DNA of 59,121 bases from assembly GCA_001941225.1 (NCBI GenBank), contig MSHM01000029.1, positions 1 through 59,121 of the forward strand. The letters run 5' to 3'. The position numbers were made by a program, and so were the translations under genes. Numbering within the stretch: position 1 is the first letter of the stretch; each line of letters opens with the position of its first letter. The notes beneath the pieces were generated by a model. That model had not been told where the DNA came from and did no database searches. It worked only from the letters and a program-made list of their open reading frames with translations. Shown piece by piece: positions 42,655 through 53,100 of this stretch. This stretch comes from Oscillospiraceae bacterium Zagget12 (GTDB lineage: Bacteria; Bacillota; Clostridia; UBA1381).

Positions 42655-43991
42655 GAAAAGCAATAAATAATACACTGCGGATATTTGTAATATCCGCAGT
42701 TGTTGTAACTACAATTTTAATGTTTGTCGCGTACTGCGCGCAGTTTTCGGTAAAAAAGCACGATGAAATCAAATCGCGTATGGACACGCTTGTAAGCTGT
42801 ATCGACAGCTACAGCGGCGAAGAGGCTGTTGAAATTCTTCGCAATACATACGACGGCGCGGACGTGAGAATTACATTGGTAAGTCCGGACGGCACCGTTA
42901 TATACGATAACGAGGCAGATGCCGGCGAAATGGGGAACCACAGCGAAAGACCGGAAATACAGGAGGCGCTCTCAAACGGCTCTGGCGAGGGCAGCCGCGA
43001 ATCCGAAACGATAGGCGAAAGAATATATTATTACGCCGTAAGGCTTTCCGACGGCTCTGTGTTGAGAATGGCGCAGTCCACGGACGTTATTATGGGTATG
43101 GGAATGAGTATTCTGCCCATCGCACTGATAATACTTATAGCCGTGATAGGCGTAGCGTTTCCGGTGTCAAAGAGCCTAACCAAGCGGATTATGGAGCCGG
43201 TGAACAATGTTGACATAAACAATATCGGCAGCGCGGAAATATATGACGAATTAAAGCCGTTTTTCACGCGTATAGCGCACGAGAACGAGGAAAAGGCTCA
43301 GACGGAAAAAATACGCCGCGAATTTACCGCGAACGTGTCGCACGAGCTTAAAACGCCCCTTACCACAATATCCGGCTACGCCCAGATGATAAACAACGGA
43401 ATGGCAAAGCAGGAGGATATAAGCGAATTCGGCAGAAAGATAGAAAAGGAGGCGGACAGACTTTTAAACCTCATAGACGATATTATAAATCTGTCCAGTC
43501 TTGACGAGCGCACCGGCATATCAAATCCGGAAAACGTGGATTTGGCAATGATAACCGAGGAGGCTATATGTGTGGTGGAAAAGGCTGCAAAGGAGCGCGG
43601 AATTCAGATATTCTACAGCAGAGAGCCGGCGTGCATCAGAGGTAACGCGACGCTTATAAGCGAGCTTGTATACAACCTTTTGGACAATGCCGTAAAATAC
43701 AACAAGGACAACGGCAAAATAATAGTGTTTGTCGGAGAAACCGTTGACGGCGTGGAGCTGTCTGTGCGCGATACCGGAATAGGAATACCTCACGAGGATA
43801 AGGAGAGGATTTTTGAAAGATTTTATCGCGTGGATAAGAGCCATTCAAAGAAGGTCGGCGGAACGGGTTTGGGTCTGTCAATCGTAAAGCACGTATGCGC
43901 TTGCCACGACGCCAAGATACGAGTAAAAAGCATAGTCGGCAAGGGAACCACTATTTACGTAACATTTCCTGCCAATATTAACAATGAATGA
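42651..43991 (+). CDS. phoR: PhoR-like sensor histidine kinase
   Basis: 446 residues. Two membrane helices (about 9-27 and 150-170) flank an extracytoplasmic region of about 120 residues; then a short linker, DHp domain with NVSHELKTPL, and HATPase domain with N box (LVYNLLDNAVKYN), DTGIGIP and GGTGLGLSIVKH. Domain order fits a phosphate-responsive kinase of the PhoR class although no PAS domain is obvious. A perfect 12-bp-arm hairpin (42674-42700) lies in codons 9-17. Confidence 0.9.
   Translation: MRKAINNTLRIFVISAVVVTTILMFVAYCAQFSVKKHDEIKSRMDTLVSCIDSYSGEEAVEILRNTYDGADVRITLVSPDGTVIYDNEADAGEMGNHSERPEIQEALSNGSGEGSRESETIGERIYYYAVRLSDGSVLRMAQSTDVIMGMGMSILPIALIILIAVIGVAFPVSKSLTKRIMEPVNNVDINNIGSAEIYDELKPFFTRIAHENEEKAQTEKIRREFTANVSHELKTPLTTISGYAQMINNGMAKQEDISEFGRKIEKEADRLLNLIDDIINLSSLDERTGISNPENVDLAMITEEAICVVEKAAKERGIQIFYSREPACIRGNATLISELVYNLLDNAVKYNKDNGKIIVFVGETVDGVELSVRDTGIGIPHEDKERIFERFYRVDKSHSKKVGGTGLGLSIVKHVCACHDAKIRVKSIVGKGTTIYVTFPANINNE
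42674..42700 (+). promoter_or_regulatory. coding-region hairpin at the start of the kinase gene
   Basis: ACTGCGGATATT (42674-42685) and AATATCCGCAGT (42689-42700) form 12 perfect pairs around the 3-nt loop TGT, 23 bases after the kinase start codon. Strong enough to affect translation or mRNA stability. Confidence 0.7.
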
Positions 43992-44019
43992 ACAAAATAT
44001 GAACATTTCATTTTATGTA

Positions 44020-44061
44020 TTGACTTTGATATAATTCGACTGTATAATAGTAGTACGCTAC
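44020..44061 (+). promoter_or_regulatory. marR promoter with operator
   Basis: TTGACT (44020-44025), 17-bp spacer, TATAAT (44043-44048), followed at once by GTAG-TACG-CTAC (44050-44061). The same GTAG-N4-CTAC dyad stands upstream of the ABC genes (44558-44573), so both are probably bound by this regulator. Confidence 0.8.
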
Positions 44062-44080
44062 GTAAATGGAGAGAAAGGCT

Positions 44081-44518
44081 ATGAATGATAATGTAGGCAT
44101 CGGATTTTGTCTGAAAAAAATAAATGATTTTATTACGGCGAACGGCAATAATCATTTAAAGCAGCTTGATATGACCGTTTCACAGATGCATATCTTAATG
44201 TTTGTTGTCCATAGCGAAAAATCTACGGTACTGCAAAAGGAAATTGAGAGGTTTTTCAAATTAAAGCACCCGACGCTGGTAGGACTTTTAAAGCGTATGG
44301 AGAAAAAGGAATTGATACGCGTTGAGGAAAATCCCGACGACCGCCGCGGCAACAGGGTTGCCGCCCTGGAAAAGGGAATACGCACAGCGGCGGAAATGGT
44401 TGAGGGAAGAAAGTATATGGACGATATGCTTACCCGCGACCTCAGCGAGGAACAGAAAAATGAATTAAAAGAGCTGCTGCGTATTATCTACACAAAAACC
44501 TGCACCGATAACGGCTGA
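44081..44518 (+). CDS. MarR-family transcriptional regulator
   Basis: 145 residues from ATG 44081 (GAGAAAGG just upstream; ATG 44066 would overlap that site). Winged helix with QMHILMFVVHSEKSTVLQKEIERFFKLKHPTLVGLLKRMEKKELI and the DDRRGNRV wing. MarR regulators next to paired ABC exporters usually repress them until a drug or metabolite binds. A short hairpin (AGACC-TTA-GGTCT at 44525-44537, T-run) follows and would partly end the transcript. Confidence 0.92.
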   Translation: MNDNVGIGFCLKKINDFITANGNNHLKQLDMTVSQMHILMFVVHSEKSTVLQKEIERFFKLKHPTLVGLLKRMEKKELIRVEENPDDRRGNRVAALEKGIRTAAEMVEGRKYMDDMLTRDLSEEQKNELKELLRIIYTKTCTDNG

Positions 44519-44524
44519 AAAATA

Positions 44525-44573
44525 AGACCTTAGGTCTATTTTTTTGACAATATTAAACGGTAGCGGACTACCG
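44525..44573 (+). promoter_or_regulatory. terminator-like hairpin and operator before the ABC exporter genes
   Basis: AGACC-TTA-GGTCT (44525-44537) with a following T-run may attenuate transcription from marR. TTGACA at 44544-44549 can serve as -35, and CGGTAG-CGGA-CTACCG (44558-44573) is a perfect dyad inside a longer near-palindrome. No clear -10 is visible. The shared half-site with the marR operator suggests MarR control. Confidence 0.65.
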
Positions 44574-44593
44574 ATTAAAAGAGGAGGAATTAT

Positions 44594-46327
44594 ATGATTA
44601 AAAAGCTGATTAAAAGTGTGAGGGAATATAAGAGAGATTCTTTATTGGCTCCGATATTCGTCACGCTCGAGGTTATTATGGAGGTTATTATACCGTATCT
44701 TATGGCTGAGCTTATAGATAAGGGTATAGACAACGGAAATATGAATTATATACTGAAAATGGGTATAATTCTCGCTGTTTCCTGCGTAATATCGCTTACG
44801 TTCGGAGCGCTGTCGGGAAAGTACGCGGCAAGCGCCTCCGCCGGATTTGCGAAGAATTTGAGAAAGGATATGTTCTATAATGTGCAGAAATTCTCTTTCT
44901 CGAACATAGATAAGTTTTCAACGTCAAGTATCGTTACAAGACTTACAACCGACGTTACAAATGTGCAGAACGCTTATCAAATGATAATCAGAGTAGCTGT
45001 AAGAAGTCCGCTTATGCTTATATTCTCGATGATTATGGCGTTCAGCATAAATCACAAACTGTCGCTGATATACCTTGCGGCGGTGCCGATTCTCGGCGTC
45101 GGACTTTATTTTATCGCGACAAAAGCACACCCGATATTCGAGCGCGTATTCAAAATTTACGATAAGCTCAATAATGTGGTTCAGGAAAACCTGCACGGCA
45201 TAAGAGTCGTAAAATCGTATGTGCGTGAGGATTATGAGGAAAAGAAGTTTAAGAATGTATCGCAGGATATTTACGGCGACTTCGTAAAGGCGGAAAAGCT
45301 GATTGCCTTTAACTCGCCGCTTATGCAGTTTGCGGCATACGGCTGTATGCTTTTAATATCGTGGTTCGGCGCGAAATTTATCGTTTCGTCAACTATGACC
45401 ACCGGTGAGCTTACGAGCCTTATTTCGTATACGATGCAGATACTTATGAGCCTTATGCTGCTTTCGAGGATTTTCGTAATGATTATTATGGCGAGAGCGT
45501 CCGCGGAAAGAATTACCGAAATTCTTGTTGAGGACAGCGATTTGAAAAATCCCGAAAATCCGGTATACGAAATCAAGAACGGCGATATTTCTTTCAGAAA
45601 TGTAAACTTCGGCTATTCAAAGAAAAAGAGAAAGCTATGCTTAAAGGATATTAATATTGATATTAAATCGGGCGAAACCATCGGCATAATAGGCGGAACG
45701 GGCAGCTCCAAATCGAGCCTTGTGCAGCTTATTCCGCGCCTTTATGACACGCTCGACGGCGAGGTTTTGGTCGGCGGAAGAAACGTAAAGGAATACGATA
45801 TTAAATCCCTGCGCGACGAGGTCGCAATGGTATTGCAGAAGAACGTGCTGTTCTCCGGTACAATAAAGGAAAATCTGCGTTGGGGCAACGACCAAGCGAC
45901 GGACGAGGAGCTTGTGAGGGTTTGTCGCCTTGCGCAGGCTGACGAGTTTATCCAAACCTTCCCGAATAAGTACGACACACATATAGAGCAGGGCGGTTCA
46001 AACGTATCGGGCGGACAAAAGCAAAGACTTTGTATCGCGAGAGCGCTTTTAAAGAAACCGAAAATACTTATACTTGATGACAGCACCAGCGCGGTTGATA
46101 CAAAAACAGACGCTAGTATAAGACGCGCATTCCACGAGGAAATTCCCGATACAACGAAGATAATCATAGCTCAAAGAATTTCCTCCGTTGAGGACGCCGA
46201 CAAGATAATCGTAATGGATAACGGCGCGATAAACGGCGTAGGAACGCACGAGGAGCTTTTAAAGAGCAACGAGATATATCGCGAGGTATACAGCTCTCAG
46301 GTGAAAGGAGGCGCTGACGATGAATAA
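44594..46327 (+). CDS. ABC multidrug exporter half, degenerate nucleotide site
   Basis: 577 residues: six-helix membrane domain (about 15-310) and nucleotide-binding domain. Walker A GGTGSSKSS (367-375), signature VSGGQ (471-475), Walker B ILILD with Asp496 where the catalytic Glu is expected, and Gln527 where the switch His is expected. Both changes are the known marks of the degenerate subunit in heterodimeric exporters of the BmrCD, LmrCD or TM287/288 type. The stop overlaps the next gene by 8 bp, and the two proteins surely pair. Confidence 0.94.
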   Translation: MIKKLIKSVREYKRDSLLAPIFVTLEVIMEVIIPYLMAELIDKGIDNGNMNYILKMGIILAVSCVISLTFGALSGKYAASASAGFAKNLRKDMFYNVQKFSFSNIDKFSTSSIVTRLTTDVTNVQNAYQMIIRVAVRSPLMLIFSMIMAFSINHKLSLIYLAAVPILGVGLYFIATKAHPIFERVFKIYDKLNNVVQENLHGIRVVKSYVREDYEEKKFKNVSQDIYGDFVKAEKLIAFNSPLMQFAAYGCMLLISWFGAKFIVSSTMTTGELTSLISYTMQILMSLMLLSRIFVMIIMARASAERITEILVEDSDLKNPENPVYEIKNGDISFRNVNFGYSKKKRKLCLKDINIDIKSGETIGIIGGTGSSKSSLVQLIPRLYDTLDGEVLVGGRNVKEYDIKSLRDEVAMVLQKNVLFSGTIKENLRWGNDQATDEELVRVCRLAQADEFIQTFPNKYDTHIEQGGSNVSGGQKQRLCIARALLKKPKILILDDSTSAVDTKTDASIRRAFHEEIPDTTKIIIAQRISSVEDADKIIVMDNGAINGVGTHEELLKSNEIYREVYSSQVKGGADDE

Positions 46328-48194
46328 GAACAGCGGAGCGCAAAACAGCGGCAAGACAATCAAACGTCTGCTTTCATATATAGGGAAATACAAATTCAGA
46401 TTTATACTTGTTCTGATATTTATAATATTAAGCGCGGTCGCGAATGTTGCCGGCTCGATGTTTATAGGAACATTGATAGACGACTATATCACTCCGCTCT
46501 TAAGCGAGGCGAATCCCGTGTTTACGGGACTGCTCAAGGCGATATGCGTGATGGGCGTTATATACCTTATCGGAATATTGTCAACGCTTTTCTATAACAG
46601 AACAATGGTGTCAATATCACAGGGAGTGCTGAAAAAGATACGTGACGAAATGTTCGAGCATATGCAAAAGCTGCCGATAAAATATTTCGACACGCATACG
46701 CACGGCGATATAATGAGCTATTACACAAACGATACCGACACGTTAAGACAGATGATGGCGCAGAGCGTACCGCAGATGTTCTCGTCGCTGATTACGATAA
46801 TATCGGTGCTTGTGGCAATGTTCGTATCCAATGTGTACCTGACGCTATTTGTACTTTTATTCGTGGGTTGTATGATGCTTGTGACGCGTAAAATAGCAGG
46901 CTCGAGCGGAAAGTTCTTCGTAAAGCAGCAGCGCGCTCTCGGAGCGGTCAACGGATATATAGAGGAAATGATAAACGGACAGAAGGTCATAAAGGTATTC
47001 TGTCACGAGGAACACGCGAAGGAGGACTTCGACAAGCTTAACGACGAGCTTTGCGCCGACGCGTCGGAGGCTAACAAGTTTGCGAATATCCTTATGCCGA
47101 TTATGGGAAACCTCGGCAATCTGCAATATGTTCTGATAGCGGTTATCGGCGGCGCGCTCGCGTTAAACGGTATCGGCGGACTTACGCTCGGTATTATCGC
47201 ATCGTTTTTGCAGCTTTCAAAATCCTTTACAATGCCGATAAACCAAATATCTCAGCAGCTCAATTCCATAGTAATGGCGCTTGCCGGCGCGGAGAGAATA
47301 TTCACGCTTATGGACGAGGAAATTGAGCAGGATGACGGCTATGTAACGCTTGTAAACGTCAAGTACGACAGAAACGACAAGATTGTTGAGACCGATGAAA
47401 AGACAAATATATGGGCGTGGAAGGTGCCGCACAGGTTTGGCGGCGCGAGGTACATTCTTCTTACCGGAAACGTGAAATTTACCAATGTTGATTTCGGCTA
47501 TAACGAGGAAAAAATAGTCCTCCACGACATTTCGCTTTGCGCGGAGCGCGGCGAAAAGGTTGCCTTTGTCGGCTCAACCGGCGCGGGCAAAACCACGATT
47601 ACGAACCTAATCAATCGTTTCTACGACATCGCGGACGGCGTAATAACCTATGACGGAATAAATATAAGGAGCATTAAAAAGAAAGACCTGAGACGTTCTC
47701 TCGGCATAGTGCTGCAAGATACTAATCTGTTTACCGGAACCATACGCGAGAATATCCGATACGGAAATCTCGACGCGACGGACGAGGAGGTATACGCGGC
47801 GGCAAGACTTGCCAATGCCGACGAATTTATAAAAATGCTGCCCGACGGTTACGACACGGTAATTTCCGGCGACGGCGGAAGTCTGTCGCAGGGACAGCGT
47901 CAGCTTTTGTCGATAGCGAGAGCGGCGGTAGCCGACCCGCCCGTAATGATACTGGACGAGGCGACGTCGAGCATAGACACAAGAACGGAGGCTATAGTCC
48001 AAAGAGGTATGGACGCGCTTATGACGGGACGCACGGTGTTCGTAATAGCGCATAGATTGTCCACCGTTAAGAATTCCGATGTTATAATGGTACTTGAGTT
48101 CGGAAGAATTATAGAACGCGGCACCCATGAGGAGCTTATCGCCCAAAAGGGAAAGTATTATCAGCTCTATACCGGCGCGTTCGAACTGGAATAA
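46320..48194 (+). CDS. ABC multidrug exporter half, canonical nucleotide site
   Basis: 624 residues: six-helix membrane domain, then a nucleotide-binding domain with Walker A GSTGAGKTT, signature LSQGQ, Walker B MILDE (catalytic Glu present) and switch His in VIAHRLST. Residues about 345-385, between the two domains, form a linker insertion (ending HRFGGARYILLTG) that is common in the larger partner of such pairs in Clostridia. Overlap of 8 bp with the first half. Terminator follows. Confidence 0.94.
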   Translation: MNKNSGAQNSGKTIKRLLSYIGKYKFRFILVLIFIILSAVANVAGSMFIGTLIDDYITPLLSEANPVFTGLLKAICVMGVIYLIGILSTLFYNRTMVSISQGVLKKIRDEMFEHMQKLPIKYFDTHTHGDIMSYYTNDTDTLRQMMAQSVPQMFSSLITIISVLVAMFVSNVYLTLFVLLFVGCMMLVTRKIAGSSGKFFVKQQRALGAVNGYIEEMINGQKVIKVFCHEEHAKEDFDKLNDELCADASEANKFANILMPIMGNLGNLQYVLIAVIGGALALNGIGGLTLGIIASFLQLSKSFTMPINQISQQLNSIVMALAGAERIFTLMDEEIEQDDGYVTLVNVKYDRNDKIVETDEKTNIWAWKVPHRFGGARYILLTGNVKFTNVDFGYNEEKIVLHDISLCAERGEKVAFVGSTGAGKTTITNLINRFYDIADGVITYDGINIRSIKKKDLRRSLGIVLQDTNLFTGTIRENIRYGNLDATDEEVYAAARLANADEFIKMLPDGYDTVISGDGGSLSQGQRQLLSIARAAVADPPVMILDEATSSIDTRTEAIVQRGMDALMTGRTVFVIAHRLSTVKNSDVIMVLEFGRIIERGTHEELIAQKGKYYQLYTGAFELE

Positions 48195-48211
48195 TTGAAT
48201 ATTCAGACATT

Positions 48212-48246
48212 AAACCGGCACACCCTCGCGGCGCGCCGGTTTTTGT
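48212..48246 (+). terminator. terminator after the ABC genes
   Basis: AAACCGGC (48212-48219) with GCCGGTTT (48235-48242), then TT. Confidence 0.8.
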
Positions 48247-48294
48247 GTGCGCGGCTCGTATGTGTAAAAACCGGCGGATTTTATCATAGACATA

Positions 48295-48323
48295 TTGACA
48301 AATTAAACCGACTGATGTACAAT
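48295..48323 (+). promoter_or_regulatory. promoter of the tandem aldolase gene
   Basis: TTGACA (48295-48300), 17-bp spacer, TACAAT (48318-48323). Confidence 0.85.
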
Positions 48324-48385
48324 ATAATTGTTGAAATTGTATATATTAATAAAACATTATAAAAATTTGAAAGGGGAGGAAACAA

Positions 48386-49678
48386 ATGAATTTAGACATG
48401 TTGCACCCTGCCGACCAGCTTGTAATGTTCATGGAGAGAATATACGGCTACGGCATGACAACGACATCGGGAGGAAATCTGTCCATACTGGACGACAACG
48501 GAGATATATGGATAACACCCGGCTCTGTTGACAAAGGAAGTCTCACGCGCGACGATATGGTGAGAATAAAGCCGGACGGCACAATAATCGGCAATCACAA
48601 GCCGTCGAGCGAGTACCCGTTCCACCGCCATATTTACAAGACGCGTCCTGACCTTAAAGCGGTTCTGCACGCGCACCCGCCGGCACTTGTAGCGTTTTCA
48701 ATCGTAAGAAAGCTGCCGAACACAAGCCTGATACCGAACGTAAAATTCTCCTGCGGTGAGATAGGTATGGCGAAATACGGACTTCCGGGCAGCGGCGATT
48801 TGGGCGATAAGATAAGTGCTGAATTTGAAAAGGGCTTTAACACCGTTATACTGGAAAATCACGGCGTGGTTATCGGTGCTAAGTCAATGTTTGACGCGTT
48901 CAAATCCTTTGAAACGCTCGATTTCAGCGCAAGATTGGAGATTGACGCGAACAATATCGGCACTCCGAAACCGCTTACCGCGGAACAGATTGATTGGTAT
49001 AAATCGCGCCAGAACGTGTCAATGGACGAGTTTGTCGCGAATCATATCACAAGCGAGGAAAAGGCGGCGCGCCGCGAGATATGCAAGCTCATAAAGCGCG
49101 CGTATAATCAGCAGCTGTTCACCAGCACGCAGGGCACATTCTCGCAGCGTATCGACGATAACAGCTTTATCATAACGCCGACCGGCTCCGACAGGAAATA
49201 TCTCGAGCCGGAGGATATTGTAAAAATCAGCGGCGATTTAAAGGAGCTTGGCAAGATACCGTCAAAGAGTGTCGAGCTGCATAAGGAAATCTATAAGCAG
49301 CACCCGCATATAAACTCGATAATCATAGCTCACCCGCCGTGCATAATGGCGTTTGCCGTGACGGACGAGGCACTTGACTCGCGCACCATTCCGGAAAGCT
49401 ACATACTTATGCGTACAATTCCAAAGCTTGAATTTGGTTCAAATTATATGCGCCCGAAAGAAACGGCGGCTGTTTTCGAGGAGAATACGCCTATAGCGAT
49501 AATTGAAAACGACTGCGTTATAGTAACCGGTTCCGACCTTTTGAACGCGTTTGACCGCCTCGAGGTTGCCGAGTACAGCGCAAAGGCTATAATCGCCGCG
49601 AAGGATTTGGGCGATGTTGTAGCGATTAACGATGAGGAAATAGACGATATTGAAGAGGCATTCCACCTCGCAAAATAA
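48386..49678 (+). CDS. tandem class II aldolase/adducin protein, second site degenerate
   Basis: 430 residues with two class II aldolase domains (1-205 and 215-415). Domain 1 has the full set: Glu76 (SSEYPFHRHIY), His95 and His97 (HAHP), His159 (ENHG), fit for zinc-dependent cleavage of a sugar phosphate such as fuculose or ribulose phosphate. In domain 2, Glu297 remains, but the HxH reads Ile314-Ala-His316 and the last His is Asp376 (ENDC), so it has only one of three zinc ligands. GGGGAGG precedes the ATG. Substrate is unknown. Confidence 0.88.
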   Translation: MNLDMLHPADQLVMFMERIYGYGMTTTSGGNLSILDDNGDIWITPGSVDKGSLTRDDMVRIKPDGTIIGNHKPSSEYPFHRHIYKTRPDLKAVLHAHPPALVAFSIVRKLPNTSLIPNVKFSCGEIGMAKYGLPGSGDLGDKISAEFEKGFNTVILENHGVVIGAKSMFDAFKSFETLDFSARLEIDANNIGTPKPLTAEQIDWYKSRQNVSMDEFVANHITSEEKAARREICKLIKRAYNQQLFTSTQGTFSQRIDDNSFIITPTGSDRKYLEPEDIVKISGDLKELGKIPSKSVELHKEIYKQHPHINSIIIAHPPCIMAFAVTDEALDSRTIPESYILMRTIPKLEFGSNYMRPKETAAVFEENTPIAIIENDCVIVTGSDLLNAFDRLEVAEYSAKAIIAAKDLGDVVAINDEEIDDIEEAFHLAK

Positions 49679-49689
49679 ACACAGTATTC

Positions 49690-49960
49690 CATAGGGGCGC
49701 CCATTGGGCGCCCCTAAGCCTTCCCTTGGGGGAAGGTGTCGGCGTAGCCGACGGATGAGGGATTGTGCCGTATTCAAAACAAAGCAATACTTCCGGCTGC
49801 GCTCTGCAAGCCTCCCTTGTCAAGTGGGCGGGCACTACGAAGTGACTGAGGGGGTCTTACGCCTATTTACCCTCATTCGTCACCCGCCTGCGGCGTGCGC
49901 CCTGCATTTTTTATACGGGCACTGCCCGCCCATACGTCCCGCACAAATCACCTCGCACCC
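49690..49960. repeat. mosaic of short palindromic modules
   Basis: After the aldolase gene the DNA is built from pieces seen elsewhere in the window: GGGCGCCC-ATT-GGGCGCCC, the 48-bp module (49714-49761), AGTGACTGAGGGGGT, CCTCATTCGTCACCCGCC and GGGCACTGCCCGCCC. No gene is supported between 49679 and 50147. Confidence 0.75.
49714..49761 (+). repeat. 48-bp dispersed module, copy 2
   Basis: Same as 21831-21878 and 53662-53709 apart from single-base changes (here TTCCCTTGGG for TTCCCCTGGG). Confidence 0.85.
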
Positions 49961-49963
49961 CCG

Positions 49964-49991
49964 CGGTACCCATTCGGGTACCGTTTTTTTT
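49964..49991 (+). terminator. intrinsic terminator upstream of the dockerin gene
   Basis: CGGTACCC (49964-49971) with GGGTACCG (49976-49983), 4-nt loop, then eight T residues. Confidence 0.85.
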
Positions 49992-50065
49992 GCCGAAAAA
50001 TCCGCAAAAGCATATATGCATTTTGCACAAAATTTCATTAAATACCAAAAATTAATCAAAACATA

Positions 50066-50130
50066 TTGACAAAAATCGGGGGGGGGTTTTATAATATTGG
50101 TACACAAGTTTATTTCACACAAAATGTGAA
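50066..50130 (+). promoter_or_regulatory. promoter with a G9 tract in its spacer
   Basis: TTGACA (50066-50071), 18-bp spacer, TATAAT (50090-50095). Nine consecutive G residues fill 50078-50086 of the spacer. The leader then has TTCACA-CAAAA-TGTGAA (50114-50130) just before the ribosome binding site. Loss of one G would give the optimal 17-bp spacing, so slipped-strand change of this tract should alter promoter strength. Confidence 0.75.
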
Positions 50131-50147
50131 GGGAAGGAGATTTTCAT

Positions 50148-53100
50148 ATGAAAAATTTTAAGAAGATATTGGCGCTTTTAACCGCCACGGCAATGATTAC
50201 GGCAAGCGCGGCAATCCCCGTATTTGCCGAGGACGCGGACGACGCGGCGGAGGAAACCGTTGTTGAAGTCCTTGACGTCGAGGAGGAAGTTGTTGAAGAT
50301 GAAACCGTTGAAGATGACACGGTTGAATTGTTCGATTCTTCATCTTTGCCCGAGGCTGTTGACGGCAAAATAACACTGACACAAGATGTTACGCTGACTG
50401 GACTGTATACTTTTACAGACAGCGTAACGCTTGATTTGAACGGATATACCATTACAAGTACGGCAGCGTTTGACTACTCCTCAAGCTCAACAAGCTTTGC
50501 TTTAAAAATTCCGAGCGGTGTTACGGTGACCGTTATGGATAGTGGAACAGACGGTACTATTACTACCGCAGCAACATATTCTTTGTTTAATGTTGCAGGT
50601 TCGCTTATACTTAACAGTGGTACACTTAATTTGGACGCATCTTCTGTAAGCGGTTCTTCAGCGGCTGCTTGTGTTCAGCTTGAGAGTAACGGCGCGTTTG
50701 AAATGACAGGCGGAAAAGTTTCGGCAACTGCGGGAAATAGATCTGTTTATGGCGTATATGCAAAAAGCGGCTCATCAGGTGTTACAATGAGCGACGGTGA
50801 AATCAGCGTAACGTCAAATTCGACATCAACAACATATTATGCTACAGGCATAAATTGTGCAACCAGTACGCTGACAATGACAGGCGGCAGTGTCACTGTC
50901 ACATCGACAAACGCAACGGCGCGCGGCATTCAAGCTGTAAATTCGACAGCTAACATAAGCGGCGGCAGCGTTACCGCAGAATCAACCGGTTCGGGTTCGG
51001 CACAGGGTGTATATACTGATAAATCCGGCGCAACGGTTACTATAAGCGGCGGTTCGGTTACGTCAACAGCGGCAACGGATTCAAACGCAACCGGTATAGT
51101 TATCAATGCAAACGGTCCGTCGGTAACAATCAGCGGTGATGCGACTGTATCGGCTGAGGGTACAGCTATTTTGGCACAAAAAGCAACTACAGTAGCACAG
51201 GGAAGTACAATTACTATAGAGGGCGGCAGTGTTAGCGGCGCGACTGCAATAGAGATTGCCGCAAGCTCAACGTCCAATGTAACGACAATAACAGGCGGAG
51301 AGGTTACCGCAACAAACGGAAATGTAATTTCGGTAGGAGATAGCGCGGAAAGCGATATAACAATCAGCGGCGGAACGATTTCTGCAACAGCCGACGCGAT
51401 TTCAATCGGCGAAAGCGCGGACGCTGATGTAGCTATTTCCGCTACAATTATTGTTCCCGAAGGAAGTGCAACGGTAAACCGTTCGGAAAGCTCCTCGGGT
51501 ACTACTGCTAAAGTAGAAGACGAAACACCCATTGCGACAACAGCACCTGATGTAGACATTGAATTGAGTGGTAGTACTGTTACCATAACCGGTGATGAGG
51601 TTACCAACGCTGCATTGAATTATGTCGGCGAGCAATTAGGAGATACCAATTATACCAACCTTACAGTAACAAAGACCGATACGGCTACATATACAAGCTA
51701 TGAAAGCGATACGGACGACAAAGATATAACAGCTGAAACGCTGACTGTAGAAATAGAGCCGCAGGTTTCGTATACATATACGACTGCAGGCGGTGAAACA
51801 GTAGAAGTTTCGCCGGAACCGCTTGACACAACCGGCAAAGCTGCAACCGTAACAATTCCTCTCGGCGACAAATTCGGCTCAGCAACATCTGTAACGGTAC
51901 AGCATATTTATACGGACAGCAACGGTGAAACAAGATACGAATATTTTAAAGATACTCCTGTTGAAAGCAACAGCGTAACGGTTACAACATATAACGGTTT
52001 CTCAACATGGATTATTTATACAACAAACAACAATTCACTTCCGTCATCAATATCGGTTCAGCTTGAGGCGACAAGTGATGAGTCGGTTTACAACATTAAG
52101 CTTGTAAGTAACGACGGTGTGGAAATTAACCGATTCACATCGGCACAGCTGCAATTCAATCTTGAGGAAATAACAGGCAGCATCGGATATACAATAAAGG
52201 CGGGAGACGCAATAAATCTTGTAGAGAGCGATGATGACGTATATGAGTTTAACATAGACGGAAAGACTCTTTTGTCGGATCTTGATAATATGATTACTCC
52301 CGGAAGTACAGATGACGGTGTTATAAGTGATATAACAGGTACTGAAATCGTAATCGGACAGGTATTGTTCGGCGGCTACGGCACATTCGATTTCAGCGTG
52401 GTAAGCAGCTACGATGATTCGCAGGTTCATATTACAAGCAAGACAAATAATCTTGTTGTTACATATGAGGTTGACGGTACATATCCTTTGGAAATTAATG
52501 ATACCACCGGAGGAGAGGCTATTCTTGAAAATATAACCTTAAAGCAGGCAACGCAGAAACTTACAATCAATATGATGTTCCCGAACAGCATTACCACGCA
52601 AGGACCCGATTATAATGCTATGCTTGTTACAGTAACTCAGGCAGACGGCACGGTGACGGAGTATAATGTCGGAAAGGATATGACATATACTAACAGTGAC
52701 GGTAAAACAAATGCGTATATAATTACTCAAACGGAAATAGATACTACAAACAGCTATTACGGTTACAGCTTTAATATAGCATTGCCGAAAAATCTAAGAC
52801 ATACTCTTGAATTCAGCGGCGACGGCTACAGAACATACAGAACGTCCGTATTGCTTGAGGACGATGCAACCGTTACGGTTTGGAATAACGTTATGGATAG
52901 TGATACAACGGTAGTTGAAGTTGACGGCACTGTTGCAGCAACGGATAAGGTGACATTCCTTGCGGGTGATATAGTCGCTGATGAAAACATCAACCTTTAC
53001 GATTTGTCGGCGGTAGTATCGTACTTCGGTAAGAGCGATATAGGCGGCGGTGTCTGGAAGTATGATGAAACCTACGTTAAGTATGACCTTAACCGCGATG

